57,947 nt of DNA, taken from NCBI GenBank assembly GCA_002104905.1, contig MCFE01000559.1, positions 1-57,947 on the forward strand, in the 5' to 3' direction. A program made the translations under genes and the position numbers. The notes beneath the pieces were generated by a model. The model searched no databases. It was not told where the DNA came from and was given only the letters and a program-made list of their open reading frames with translations. Of the stretch, positions 37,031 to 49,400 are shown in pieces (the first letter of the stretch is position 1; each line of letters begins with the position of its first letter). Origin of the DNA: Basidiobolus meristosporus CBS 931.73 (Eukaryota; Basidiobolomycota; Basidiobolomycetes; Basidiobolales; Basidiobolaceae).

Positions 37031-40000
37031 ATCAATTCTTTCACCAGGCATGTTCCTCAAGGATACATTGGACCTGAAAAATACTAATATATATCCATTC
37101 AACTGAGCTCAGTGTTATATCACCTAACCCAAATAGTGCCATTCTACTTTCTCTCCCACTCTTATTGTCATCCCTCGAGAATCCACCAACTCTATAATTT
37201 CCAAGTCAACGATACAGCATTAACGGTCCGAATTCGCCCTTTTAAGTAGGTCTGGTGGATACTGTTCATTCCCTACTGCCAGGAGTTGGCACGCAAAGGC
37301 CCCCAACTTAAGGTCATAGATCAATCCAGCAAGTCTGATATCGATAATATCAGAAAAAGATATATTCACGTCTGTACGCCTGATGATCACAACGGGTAAA
37401 TGAAGAATTGGTTGCTGAATTTGGTGTGATGTGGAATGGTTACGGTATTTCGCTTATGGGAACTCGTCTTTCTAACCAACACGTGATAGGTTTAGTTCTG
37501 TGCTCACAAGTATCACTTGGTATGGAGGATGAGAATCAAGCCCTTGTTACAAATATACCCGAATGAATAGAGTCACCTATTGGTGCACTAAGTCGTATGA
37601 TACGCTGCCAATGATGTAAATAGCTTGGAATCAGGCTTCTCCAATCAACTGCAATGGGATCTTGTGGGCTCGCTTGTCCCTTAAGTTGGCCCCAATTTCT
37701 CCATATGGCTGCTTGTGAGTGCACACGAGCAGGTGACATTTAAGCCTAAATTGATATCGACTATTGGTACTTCCATCACAGAATATAGAACCGTAGTATA
37801 GCCGATCATGCGAAGCTGATGGATTAATATTTAATTTAATACCAGTCCAAATAGGCTGTTATCAAGTTGTACACAGCCTGTCCAACACCTGTGTGTTGAA
37901 TGATGGCTTTTATATCACACGATAGAATTGATATTTATGGAACAATATGCATATCACAATTTGCAGGCGTGGTGAGGACAAATAAGAGTTTCGTGTATTT
38001 CGAGGCCTGCTCACGTTGAACATTTATATGCGGGAAACACTTGCCTCGAATCTACTCTATTTGGCAATGACTTTATGGACGAAGTCCATACATTATTTGC
38101 AGACAAGCGACTATCTCATGAATGATTTGGTACAAATTGCGTTAGCCTTGAATTCTTTCGGCTATATTTGTCTACTTTGCATTGCCAGCTGGTAGGTAAT
38201 ACAAGAACAAACCGTACCAACGTAAGTCTTCAAGTGGTTGCCTTCATTGGTGGGCACAGCTATACCCCGTTATGTGCTGGGCCGATATTTCACATCCTGT
38301 TGCTTCTAAAAGAAAGCAGGTTACATATGTAGGGTTATCGTCAATTACCCCACACTGCTTTTTAAATTAGCTTGATTTCATCCGTCACAAGTGGGATTTT
38401 ACAAAGCCACGACTGTGGGGCATACCAACCAGAACTTTCATATCCTAACGCATTTTGTATTTGCCCATGGTCCTGCGACAAGCTTAAGCAAATAATGCAC
38501 CCGCATGATCATGGTTCGGGCAAATATATCGTGGAAACCAATTGGCTTAATGACTCCGTGTTGCTCTCGATATCTGTGATTCTGATATCGATTTCCCGTA
38601 TACGACCGTGCCATTCTTGCTGCAACGGTTAGTAAGTCTGTCCAAGATAAAGTGGGTTATCGCCATCATCGCTAGCTATGGCTTGGAATTGCAGTGAGGA
38701 TGAATGGCTCCCCCACTTCCACGTTCCAAGCATTCTGCTGGCCTGCGCCTGGGTAAGAAACCGTGAGTAGAATGCCAAGTTGAGACCATGTATGGACTAT
38801 CAGTAGAAGCCGTCCTCATTCTTCACTTGATGGTTTAAGCAAAATATCGGGGCCCACCAATTGCTCTTGTTGTGAATCAGCACTAGCCTCCATCAGCATG
38901 TTTCATTAGCCGTTAATTGCTTGTTACTGCATCAGACTACACTGCAGAGTTCGAATTGGATCATGGCTGAGGAAAGTGATTTATGGGCCAATGGGCGCAG
39001 CTACCGATACAATCAGCGTATTCATTTGTCACCCTTTGACTTGTTTTCAGAGCGGATTCCGGTGTGATCCTTTCTATTGGGCTGATGCGTAGGATAGGAC
39101 CAGCCAAACAGGACCAACATTGCCAGTTGACAGCCCTGCTAATATATTCACCGGAATCCAATCAGGGGTCGATTCTCCTATGGCTCTCAATTGAAGCATT
39201 CTAACAGCAACATCCACATCCACATCCTCTAAACCTTAAAACGGTATCAGACACAAGCCATTAGTTGCGTTTAAAACAGAGGTTCAGGTGCTGCTGTGAT
39301 GTTCATATGGAGGCCCGGCCGAGACGGGACTCCATTCGATGCGGGCTCAGGTCAGATTAGCTCTGAATACGCATTACTCTCTATAAGACACAACCAGTTA
39401 CAGGGAATCTCACCCCTCGCTGAACCAGAAGCATTGGTGGGCCTGGGCTGTGGCCTATCCTCCGATCCACCCAGAACTGAGTCCGTGCTACTTGAGGAGA
39501 TGTACAGTTCCCTTGCACACTTGACGATAGGGGCCTCTAGGAGCCCATCTCTGAAACCTTTTTCCATCAGAATCAATGGTCGAATTGTGACATATGCAAT
39601 TTCTCAAAAAGGCGTTTTCTGCTTCAATCAAACGGATCCGGGCCTGAATAGGTGGCTAAGGCACATTCACGACAAGTTCATCTGTCTACAACCTAGTCAC
39701 CATGGTCAGCAAGGCTATTTCCTCTTTTTAGCAGCCAAGTCGTTCGGATCAGACATCATTAGTTCTCAGCTCTTAGGATCGAGTATTTTCAGTGGCCAAT
39801 TATGTTCCTGCTGGTTCCAAACGCTCCATTAGTCATTCCAACAAGCAATCCATGACAGGCTTGGGATTCGATAGGTTTTGGTGTTCCTTCTTAATGCTAT
39901 TAACTTTACTATAGGATACCAAATCTACAACCGGGTATCAATGGCGCGTTGTAAGCTGCATGCCACCTAAAGTATAAATATAACGCAGAAGCGGGTAGTC

Positions 40001-40096
40001 TACCCTCAAAACAACCATCCTTCTAACCCCCTGATTTGACTTATTACGCCATCTTGAGGAGATACGCGGAATTATCCTATTTGAGGTCTTTCTTTG
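37031..40096. other. Intergenic spacer left of the third permease
   Basis: About 3 kb. One open frame of 178 codons (39296-39832 +) has no recognisable motif and may be chance. AGTATAAATA at 39971-39980, about 120 bp before the permease ATG, is a plausible TATA element. Nothing else is identified. Confidence 0.45.
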
Positions 40097-41632
40097 ATGA
40101 AACCGCAGGTAACAAATTACGAGGTACCGAAGAAAAGCTGGTGGAGAAAGCTCTTTACGGTCAAGAGTATTGACCAGCTACAGGCGGACGCCGAGGAGTC
40201 GATACTAAGGCGCTCATTGAACTTTGTGGATCTGACTGCCATTGGAATCGGGGCCATCATCGGGACTGGCATCTTCGTGCTGACCGGCATTGCTGCTGCG
40301 AAGAATGCCGGACCGGCGGTTGTATTGTCATTCGTCGTGTCTGGAATTGCTGCCGGGACAGCTGCTGTATCATATTCCGAGATGGCCTGCATGCTTCCAG
40401 TCGCCGGTTCCGCTTATACGTATACATATGCAACCATGGGGGAGCTGGTAGGCTGGATCATCGGCTGGGATTTGATATTGGAATACCTGGTTGGCGCAGC
40501 AACCGTCTCTGTTGGTTGGTCTGGGTATTTCAAGTCATTTTTTAAGAGCGCCTTTGGTCTGAACATGAGTGCAAAGTGGACGGAGGCGCCGTTCCTGTTT
40601 GATACCAAAACTCAATCGTTCCATATTTCCGGTAATATCCTCAATATCCCAGCTATTGTAATCTCCTTGGCGATCACCGCATTGCTCTGCTTTGGTGTTC
40701 GTGAATCCGCTAGGTTGAATACTGTCATTGTTATCGTGAAGATCCTGGTGATTCTATTGTTTGTCTTTGCCTGCATCAAAGACGTAGATCCCAAGAATTA
40801 CACCCCTTTCTTCCCACCAAACGAGGGAAACTTCAACCAATTCGGCGTCTCAGGTATGTTTTCAGCCGCCACCACGGTCTTCTTTTCGTATATTGGCTTC
40901 GATGCCATATCCACTGCCGCACAGGAGTCCAAGAATCCACAAAGAGACCTTCCGATTGGTATTTGCGGCTCGTTGCTGATATGTACCGTACTCTATATCG
41001 CTGTCTGCTTCATAATGACTGGCGTGGTTCCGTACACAGAATTGAACGTCCCTGCACCCATCTCGGTTGTCATCGCTCATACTGGTATGAGCTGGTTGGG
41101 GGTTATTGTGGACTTTGGTGCGCTGATCGGCCTAACCTCGGTGATTTTGGTCCTTCTTTTGGGTCAACCACGGATTTTCTATGCTATGGCACGTGATGGC
41201 CTCTTCCCTGCTGTTGCCGCGAAAATTCACCCTCGCTTCAAAACGCCGTGGGTAACTACACTGGTGTCAGGTACTGCTTGTGCCGTCTTAGGCGGCATCC
41301 TTCCGGTTGATGTTCTTGGAGAAATGACATCAGTCGGAACATTGTTTGCTTTTGTTCTGGTAAACATCGGTGTCATTATTCTTCGGTTCAAGCGACCCGA
41401 TCTCCCACGCAAATTCAAGGTCCCACTTGGGCCATTTGTCATCCCGGTAATTGGTGCAGCCCTGGCGATTCTGTTGATCTGTACGGCAACCGTCTCCACT
41501 ATCATTCGACTTTTCGTATGGATGGGGATTGGGCTCCTGATCTATTTCTTGTATGGACGCACCCACTCAAAAATCAATAATCCTCATTTGAATCCTGGAG
41601 TACATGAGCATTCTGATAAGGAAGACATATAG
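40097..41632 (+). CDS. CAT-type amino-acid permease, third paralogue
   Basis: 511-aa APC/CAT-family transporter, intronless, clearly related to the two duplicates but diverged along its whole length. The ATG at 40097 is used; the frame opens one codon earlier only at a TTG. TM1 reads VDLTAIGIGAIIGTGIFVLTG, the canonical GIGAIIGTGIF form, whereas the duplicates have GIGGTIGIGIF. The signature FFSYIGFDAISTAAQESKNPQRDLPIGI is present, as are PVAGSAYTYTYATMGELVGW and the C-terminal LLIYFLYGRTHSKI. It sits inside the spacer of the inverted duplication in plus orientation, with its own TATA-like element upstream. It probably represents the older locus from which the duplicated copies diverged. Substrate is not determinable from sequence alone. 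Confidence 0.93.
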   Translation: MKPQVTNYEVPKKSWWRKLFTVKSIDQLQADAEESILRRSLNFVDLTAIGIGAIIGTGIFVLTGIAAAKNAGPAVVLSFVVSGIAAGTAAVSYSEMACMLPVAGSAYTYTYATMGELVGWIIGWDLILEYLVGAATVSVGWSGYFKSFFKSAFGLNMSAKWTEAPFLFDTKTQSFHISGNILNIPAIVISLAITALLCFGVRESARLNTVIVIVKILVILLFVFACIKDVDPKNYTPFFPPNEGNFNQFGVSGMFSAATTVFFSYIGFDAISTAAQESKNPQRDLPIGICGSLLICTVLYIAVCFIMTGVVPYTELNVPAPISVVIAHTGMSWLGVIVDFGALIGLTSVILVLLLGQPRIFYAMARDGLFPAVAAKIHPRFKTPWVTTLVSGTACAVLGGILPVDVLGEMTSVGTLFAFVLVNIGVIILRFKRPDLPRKFKVPLGPFVIPVIGAALAILLICTATVSTIIRLFVWMGIGLLIYFLYGRTHSKINNPHLNPGVHEHSDKEDI

Positions 41633-42511
41633 GCGATGTAAATATGTGTGTTACTGAAGTGCACGATATCATAGTTTAACTGACAGTGCGGGATAGTAAA
41701 CTTTTCAAAATTTTGGTATTTCTTCACAAACTACGCTGACAAAATGATATAAACTATGGCCCAAAGTGAAGCAAATCTTGATATACTTTCCAATGAGAAA
41801 CATCCATGTGTATGTTTGTCTTTACTGAAATACAACAAATTTGGATATCAAATAGTTCTTTAAAGCAGTTGATATTTGGGCATGTGGATGAGTCAAAAGA
41901 AGAGCTTTTGGTATATATACCGTATATCATCCACAACCAGATATCAAACGTCGCAGAAATGATGATTTTGCAAGTAATTGCCATATTATCAGGGACGATT
42001 ATAAGCTACAGCTTAGGGCTTTCTAGACTCGCCACGAGTACTGTATGGTGCATTGCTCAATGAAAGGATCTGAGTTTAATTGCCATCAATTTCTTCTGTA
42101 TAATCGTCCAATTTGAGTATTTGCACCTACCACATTTTCGGTTCTTCTGCCCATAAAATGGTCCCCCAAGTTGCGCACCCGTACTTCCAAAAGATCCAAT
42201 TACTATGCCTACAGGTTCGCTAGGAAAATCTACCGATGCCAATGATCAATATCGTACTGAGCTGGGTTCGTAAGAATTGATGAACACTTACAGTACTATT
42301 CGATTTACAGATGGCGAAAATACTGCCGTACAAATGCTAGATTGCATATGTCACCATTATCATACTTAATATATAGACTATCGAAGCCATCATTTATTCA
42401 TTCATCACATAGTAACTTCATAAACATGCGTCTTCCCGGAAGACTGCTGTACAGGATACAATGCATGTAAACGCAAAATTTCATTATTCAATGGCTAGGT
42501 TGATAACGACT
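41633..42511. other. Intergenic, nothing recognised
   Basis: About 880 bp between convergent genes (permease + and 3D-domain protein -). AT-rich, with only short frames. Confidence 0.5.
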
Positions 42512-43102
42512 CTATTTTGGATGACAGCTGGAGCGAACAATGTTTACTCTGTCCAGTCGTTTGCCATATTTACGGTCAATCTGGCTGTAGTGCTTCTTGC
42601 TTCCAACCAAGAAATCAATCTGATTTTTCCCAAAGCTCCAACCGTTGTCGTCTACTCGAACGCAGCCACTATGCGTTTGTCCATTAGGCATCTTGAGTCC
42701 TTTTAGCTGTTCAACCATCAATGTGGTGCCGATAGGAATGTCGTTAGCTGAGATGCTCACATAGGGCTTCAATGCATTGTCCTTGGCGCCAATTCCGTAT
42801 GGATACCGCTTCTGGTTAATGGTGGTAAAGCAACTGTAACCACCATGGCAATCACAGTCCAGGTTTACTACTTTCCCGTTATTCAAACGGGCGGTACCCT
42901 CCATTCGTGCAGCTTGAGCGAACGATCTTGAAACCTTGGCGATGTACTTTCCGGAGCAGGTCTTGATGGTCACTGACTTGGATCCAGAATGCTCGCTCTC
43001 TTCAGCAACCCAGTAGTATGTCATCTTGACACTCTTGGCCAAAACGGATGTCTGCAATAGAGCTAAGCACAATACAACAAGGAGAACAACTTTTGAAAGC
43101 AT
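42512..43102 (-). CDS. Secreted 3D-type double-psi beta-barrel protein
   Basis: 196 aa. Residues 1-22 (MLSKVVLLVVLCLALLQTSVLA) form a clear signal peptide. The mature protein starts KSVKMTYYW and carries MEGTARLNNGKVVNLDCDC and an RYPYGIGAKDNAL segment. A C-terminal barrel follows: YVSISANDIPIGTTL, GCVRVDDNGWSF and NQIDFLVG. This pattern (IPIGT..V-x-D..G..I-D) is that of the 3D domain found in MltA-type lytic transglycosylases and bacterial cell-wall proteins, related to the barwin/expansin barrel. The DD of VDDNG occupies the place of the catalytic Asp. Six Cys in the mature part suggest disulfides. A role on cell wall or host polysaccharide is inferred. It is a single exon starting at the ATG at 43102, in the spacer of the permease inverted duplication. 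Confidence 0.8.
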   Translation of the reverse strand: MLSKVVLLVVLCLALLQTSVLAKSVKMTYYWVAEESEHSGSKSVTIKTCSGKYIAKVSRSFAQAARMEGTARLNNGKVVNLDCDCHGGYSCFTTINQKRYPYGIGAKDNALKPYVSISANDIPIGTTLMVEQLKGLKMPNGQTHSGCVRVDDNGWSFGKNQIDFLVGSKKHYSQIDRKYGKRLDRVNIVRSSCHPK

Positions 43103-46100
43103 TCTGTTTACTTCAATCGAAGGGATTTTCGATGAAAACCACGAGGAAAAACAACCTCAATTTATAGGAGTAGCCTTCGAACTCTTTGGAATTACTATTT
43201 TCATCTCATAAACAAATCCAGGTATTCGCGCGCCCAACAAGTAAGCGGCCTGGGACACCTTCCTAAACCCGTATTCAGCTGAAGTTTTTCGGAGTACAAA
43301 CTACATATGTTGTGGTGGGTAACCTAACTTCGGACTAATTGATCTGCCACGGCGACTATGGAAGAGTTGGCGGTTCACATTTGGTGTGCAGCCCTTTTGA
43401 GAATTTCTTCATGCAAGTCAACGAAGGCCGAATTGCCAAGAAAGGTAGGGCTCTGGAAGCCCCTTGTTCGGTATTCATGAGGAATGACCAAATATAACCG
43501 ACATGAAGGCAGTAAAAACCGTAAAAATGGTCTCTTTTCGGTAAAAAATTGTGAGTTGTGGTAGTAACACAGAGAAACACCCTAGAGGTGCATGGGTACT
43601 AGATTGCTTATTCAGCAAAAGCCACGTTTATTTCCTTTGTCGTCCATATGAATCTCAACAACAGCAATTTCGATAAGGTTTATGGAGGTTTGGATCGTTG
43701 TGACACTCAACAACCGCCGCACGAACTCATCCATTCAAGCAGAATACTCTACCTCAGAGTAGGTTACTCATTCAACAAGGGTTACCCATTTACGGGAGTT
43801 ACGATGACAGGTTACCTGTATATTCTATGGAGAATAAAGAGTTACCAATGCTGGTAGAGGTGGTTGTTTGAGAGGTGGCACACTATCAACACTTCCATCT
43901 TAGTTGATGCGGTGGGAATATCTTACATTCTTCAAGTGGAAGGCAAGATCGGATATAGGTATACGCCCATCATAACTGGGCCTTTTCACCAAATTCACCT
44001 TTTTGTCCTTTGACCTTGTCAATATTCTTTCTAAAATTGGCTTCGTAACCCTAACCCATCCTTAATCCAGATATTGTGTTTTGGTGAAGAAAATCTTGGA
44101 AAATCAAATTTGAGGAGGGATCGAGGTGCACTACTTTCCTTAATCATACATGTGCAGCAGCAAAAATTGCTATATACGATATAATGCATTTGTAGATCAT
44201 GAAGTCATTCTGAAATTGAGTTTGGCGGTCGCGCGGCACTTCTAAATTATCGCAATACTCAACTTTCAATGCATATATATATATATATATCGATACTAAA
44301 ATATGCTCAATTCATTTATCCTGAGCAATATTATAGTATTGTTCTAAATTGTTTTTTACTTGATTCAATCCTTGATGTTCGGGGTTTGGATTGTTAACAG
44401 CCGGAGGAGCTATAATACTCTACACATTGTCAGATGAGTTGCGTTGTGCTATTGTTAAATATCGATTCCCATAATAAACCCCTGAAGCAATTGATGAAGG
44501 ATTCTGAAGGGTGAATGGTGAGGAAGCCAACAAGCTGGTGAAATCTTTAGGCTGGGGAAGGGGAGACAATCACAAACAGGGGATGTATTTAAAACAAGCC
44601 ATAGCAACACCAACTTCGTAGAGTGGCCGGCAGCCAACGATGAGTCTCCCTTTTAAAGCTTAGTAATTCTTACCCCAATGCTCTGTGAGTAATTCAACCT
44701 TGGGCTACAGTGCTTGACCTTTCACAATTACATCTTTTATACATCTGTTATGAAAGTAGCATTTTAATGCTCAATACTATTGTACAGAGCAACCCTTAAT
44801 TCAGATTCAGCAACGACTTGAACGGGCATGGTATTGATTATAGCCACAATGTGGTGGAGGGCCATTATTATACTTGATCATTCTAGTCGGCTATAGATGC
44901 AAGCAAGTTGGAGCCAAGCCATCATATGTAATTATAAATACATACACAAGGTTGATTTGACTTCCTGCGCTACATTTTCAATAACATAATTAGAAACATT
45001 ATCCTCTGTTGCTGTTCCAATCGGGTGACCAGCTGAAATAGCCATAGTTGACCACTTAAAACAAGTAACAAGTGTTGGGGATTATCAGCAGAAAAAATCT
45101 TATATGCTAGCTGATCGTTTTTCTACGGTAAAATCAAAAGCTGTGGGGTTCTGAACCAATTAATTATAGTGAAGCAATTAATCACAACTCTTGCTGGTCA
45201 AATTGAATAACCACTATAACAGCAATATTGGCGATTACTATAATCAAATCCATTCAATGGGGATGGCTGAGAACTTAGGATTAAGCATTATCAATATTTG
45301 TAGCTTAAGTGCCGGTTACGTTACGCTATTCAAATAAGAGCAATGAGGATTAGTAGCTTACTAGTACAGTCCCTCCAAAATAGAGATATACTACAGTCGT
45401 GTTAGAGTATAATTTGCGTTGAGGTAATACGGAGAGTCTCAGTGTGGTACACGTTTGATACACATCATATCCATTGTTCAGCATTGAATCTCCTGTCTTG
45501 CAATGAAACCAGTGTGGATGCCGTATTTAGCTATGTATGGGCTTGCTCATTCTAGCTTGGTGTGAATGCCACGAATTCGACACCTTCAGTAAAGTTTACC
45601 AAGATGCAGTAGTCCTTGTTTGGTCGCTGACCGTTGATGTGGGCATGAACTCGAACCCATTCAACCAGTATATTTCCAAGTCACCAGCCGTGCCTAAAGG
45701 GTTCCTGTCAGGCTCCAACGAGTCAAATGCATTTTGTAATGAAGGCTGAATATTCAAAGCGGCAGGGATTCCAAGAGGTCATGGTTAGGATATGACAAAT
45801 GGCCTAGTCAGGATTAAGAAACCAGGAGGCACATGGGGAGACCTTTGTGGGGGATCTGCAGTAGCTACATCTAATCGTTCGTACAGGGTTAGACAATCTG
45901 TACCAAGTGCAAAAATGAGGTGGATACATTTGAGCACAATACTGTTGGTGCTATTTAAGAGTTTTCACTTCCGAGAAATTTTGCTATCTTGACGTCAGGA
46001 GTTCACTGTATAGAATAAGTATTCATTGCTACTATATGTCAATATGCTAGAACATAGCATTGGCATGCTATAATAGAGATTAGCCCTGATTTGCATCATT

Positions 46101-46499
46101 CTTAATAGTTAGTATTACATCAAATTCCAGAGTAGATCTAATCACCAAATGGATAGCGCCATTTCCACATTAATGGTTGGAATATCTATACTTTGTGGGA
46201 CTGAGTATAACTAATCCTATCATTAGCCCTAACTGCCACGGTGGGAAGTAGCCATATTCTTAGATTAATTAGTTTATTAACATTTCCATATTATCTGGTA
46301 ATATATACTTGTGAAATTTCAGAGTCCATGAATTCTCACAAGACGTGACAATAGAGGCGAGAGTGAAAGCTCAATAATGTTGTTTGGGTGGATGAAAAAT
46401 AAACTGAATTCAGTTGAGTAGCTGCCAATGAATATTGTACAGCTCGGAGGTATCATTAGCGGAACTTACTTGTTGTAAGACTTAGGGTTTGTAAATTTC
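43103..46499. other. AT-rich intergenic spacer, no gene recognised
   Basis: About 3.4 kb. Short frames only. It holds an (AT)9 run at 44273-44290, an interstitial AACCCTAACCC at 44047-44057, and a possible relic of a subtelomeric LINE tail (44525-44605, listed separately). Confidence 0.5.
44525..44605 (-). repeat. Possible decayed LINE tail relic
   Basis: CCAACAAGCTGGTGAAATCT matches the stem-loop tail of the subtelomeric LINEs (CACCAACAGGTGAAATCTTT). It is followed by a second partial copy: AGGGGAGACAATCAC, AAACAGG and later TTTAAAACAAGCCA, against GGGGAGACAGTCACCAACAGG..TTGAAACAAAGAAGCCA of LINE-B. It lies about 13 kb inside the telomere. Short and diverged, so tentative. Confidence 0.35.
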
Positions 46500-49400
46500 A
46501 ATCCTGATGTACTCGAGTTGTCCAAAAATTTTGAACCAGCCGCCCTAGACGGACTCATTGACACCTCCTATGCTTTCCATCTCATGATTATGAAGGCCTA
46601 CAAATGTTTTGCCGATTTTCGAGTGTATACGCCCGTACAAGATATATACCAGCAATCCGACCGCCAACCAGATGAATAATCGTATGATGGTAGAGATAGT
46701 TGCACCACATATTAACACAACGGACATCGCAATACCAAAGATAGGGATCGCAAATGGCTCCAATGGAGTCTTAAACTTGCGCGGTAGCTCAGGTCTTCTA
46801 AAACGCAGGATAATCACCCCGACATGTACCAATGCAAATGCGAACAGCGTTCCAACGGCGCTCATCTCACCAAGTACATCTACCGGAAGAACTCCTCCTA
46901 GCAATGCACAGAATGCTCCAGAGGCGATCGTTGTCACCCACGGGGTTTTGAATTTCTTGTGGATTTTTGCAGCAGACGATGGCAATAGGCCATCACAGGC
47001 CATGGTGTAGAATATTCTGGATTGTGCCAATAAAAATACAAGCATTACCGATGTGAGGCCAATTATAGCGGCGAACTCTACTATAATTGTGAGCCAACTC
47101 ATTCCTGTGTATGCAATCACGACTGAGACAGGTGAAGGGGAATTAAGTTCGTGGTACGGCACAATGCCGGTCATTATCATACACATGGCGATATAGAGCA
47201 CAGTGCAGATAATCAGCGAGGCCCAGATTCCAATGGGCACATCCCTTTCAGGGTTCTTGGCTTCTTGTGCCGCCGTTGTTACCGAATCGAAGCCGATGTA
47301 TGAGAAAAAGACGGTGGTGGTAGCTGACAATAACCCGGAAAAGCCGTATAAACCAAACGAGCCTTGATTTGGTGGAAGAAATGGCGTGTAGTTCTTTGGA
47401 TCAACATACTTGAGACAAGCCGTAATAAACAGCACGATGACGAGTAGTTTCGTAATGACAATCACGGTGTTCACCCTAGCCGACTCGCGCACACCAGTAT
47501 AAAGAAGCGTACTGATTGTTAGGGAGATGAGGATGGCGGGCACATTTATGATGCTACCGGACATATTGAACGACTGAGTGTCGGTGTCGAAGATGACTGG
47601 GGCGGAGGTGTAGCGTTCGCTGATTTGGATACCAAAGGCATTCATTAGGAACGACCGAAAGTAATTGGACCACCCTACGGAGACTGTAGCGGCGCCAACC
47701 AGGTACTCTAAAATCAGATCCCAACCGATTACCCAGCCAGCAAGCTCGCCAAGGGTAGCGTAGACGTAAGTGTAAGTCGAACCCGAGACGGGAATTATGC
47801 AAGCCATCTCGGAAAGGGAGAATGCTGCAGTGCTGGCGGTGAGCCCAGCCAGAATAAAGGAAAGAACAACTGCCGGGCCCGTATTTTTGGCCGCAGCCAA
47901 ACCGGTCAGTACAAAGATGCCAATACCAATAGTGCCACCAATCCCGATGGCTGTAAGATCAGCCGCACTGTGCGTTCTTTCCAGAGTGGTATTCTTAGCA
48001 TCAGCTTGCAGGCGCTCTATACTCTTGGTAAGCAGCATCTTCTCCCACCATTTGAATGACTTGGTGGAGTGTTGCTTCTCCCGCGGGTGATGTAATTGTG
48101 CTTTGCAATCTTTTCCCTCCATATGGTTTATCCGGGACTTGAGGTAGGCTGCAAATAAGAAGCGATACAAGAGTGAATCAAACACGCCAGGGCAGGTGGC
48201 ACTATTAAATAGTTTTTTTTCTCGATCGGGCAACACTTTGGTCTCAAAGTCAGTGTCCATAGCTTCCACTAAGTAGGGTTGTGTTTCACGCAGTTGAGAC
48301 TTGGTGAAGCACTTCCGTGATCCAATGGATTACCAGCATCCGAGCAATTGTTGGCACCATTGAAATGATCAGATGCTGTTGACCATTCTCCCCAAATTCC
48401 TTAGCCAGCATTAAGATTTAAGTCGGCTCCCAACTCTAAGTAGGTGGGGCGCGATTGGCAACACCCAAGTTAATGGACACCATGCCATCCAGCTCATCTG
48501 ACATCCTCTAGTGAGGCATGACTATGTCTGAGTCTATATTTACTGTGCAAGTGACTTGTTCGCGAAAACCAGTACGCTGACACTGTGGAGCAAGCGTTCA
48601 CCAAACCAAGTGTAGAAGATACTGGTTACCCATCAAGTCATGCAGTATACAGGATCACACTCTATGCTAGAGACTGCAAGTCACATTATCCTGAGCCACT
48701 GCAACAGTAACTCGACACCTGCCTTCTAAGGTATATTGACTCAACCCTGTCAATGATTTTCGAGGTGGTCAAATCTTATGCCTGGGCGTGTCACACAGAT
48801 CATACTCGTCAAAATAATGCATCTTGTTTCCAGATCGAACTAGTCTGGATTCCTGAACAATTCAATCTTAGGTGAGCTAATTTGCTATTGAAGGGTCTGT
48901 GTTCGGGTAAATCTATATCTACACGGATGAATATGCTTGCAACAGCGATACTGAGGTAAAATCCACGAGATAACAAGACGCTGGAATGTAATGGATCTGT
49001 CTGCTTGTGAAGCTTCAGTGATAATCATATCTTCGCGTTACGAATGTATCCTCGTTTACCACTGGAATTAGACCGTATATACTAGCATTTCATAGACGAA
49101 AGGATCACAAATTGGATCTTGTAAAATAGGTGAGCACACAAGAAGCATCAAGCTCAGGCACGGCCTTGACAGCACAGATCTCGGCAGACAGCTGATTTCC
49201 TTCTTCACATAGGTTGTAGAGTGAAGCCTTCCTTATGCTTAATAGTGACTGGCATCAAACGCAAGCCGTCGATACCAATCTCTTTTGAGGGCATTTCTTC
49301 GGTACAATTTTGCATTCATAGACGCGCTGAGTCTGTAGAAATCTTTAGCTCATCCCATGCTTTCACCAAGAATATCAGTAATTTAGAAGATGCTCCACCG

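Noticed and set aside
39296-39832. 178-codon frame as a gene
   Set aside because: No motif, no splice context and no coding-like composition; kept only as a remark in the intergenic entry.
48123-48269. 49-residue N-terminal extension of the right permease
   Set aside because: Absent from the third paralogue and interrupted by a stop in the left copy; more likely 5' leader.
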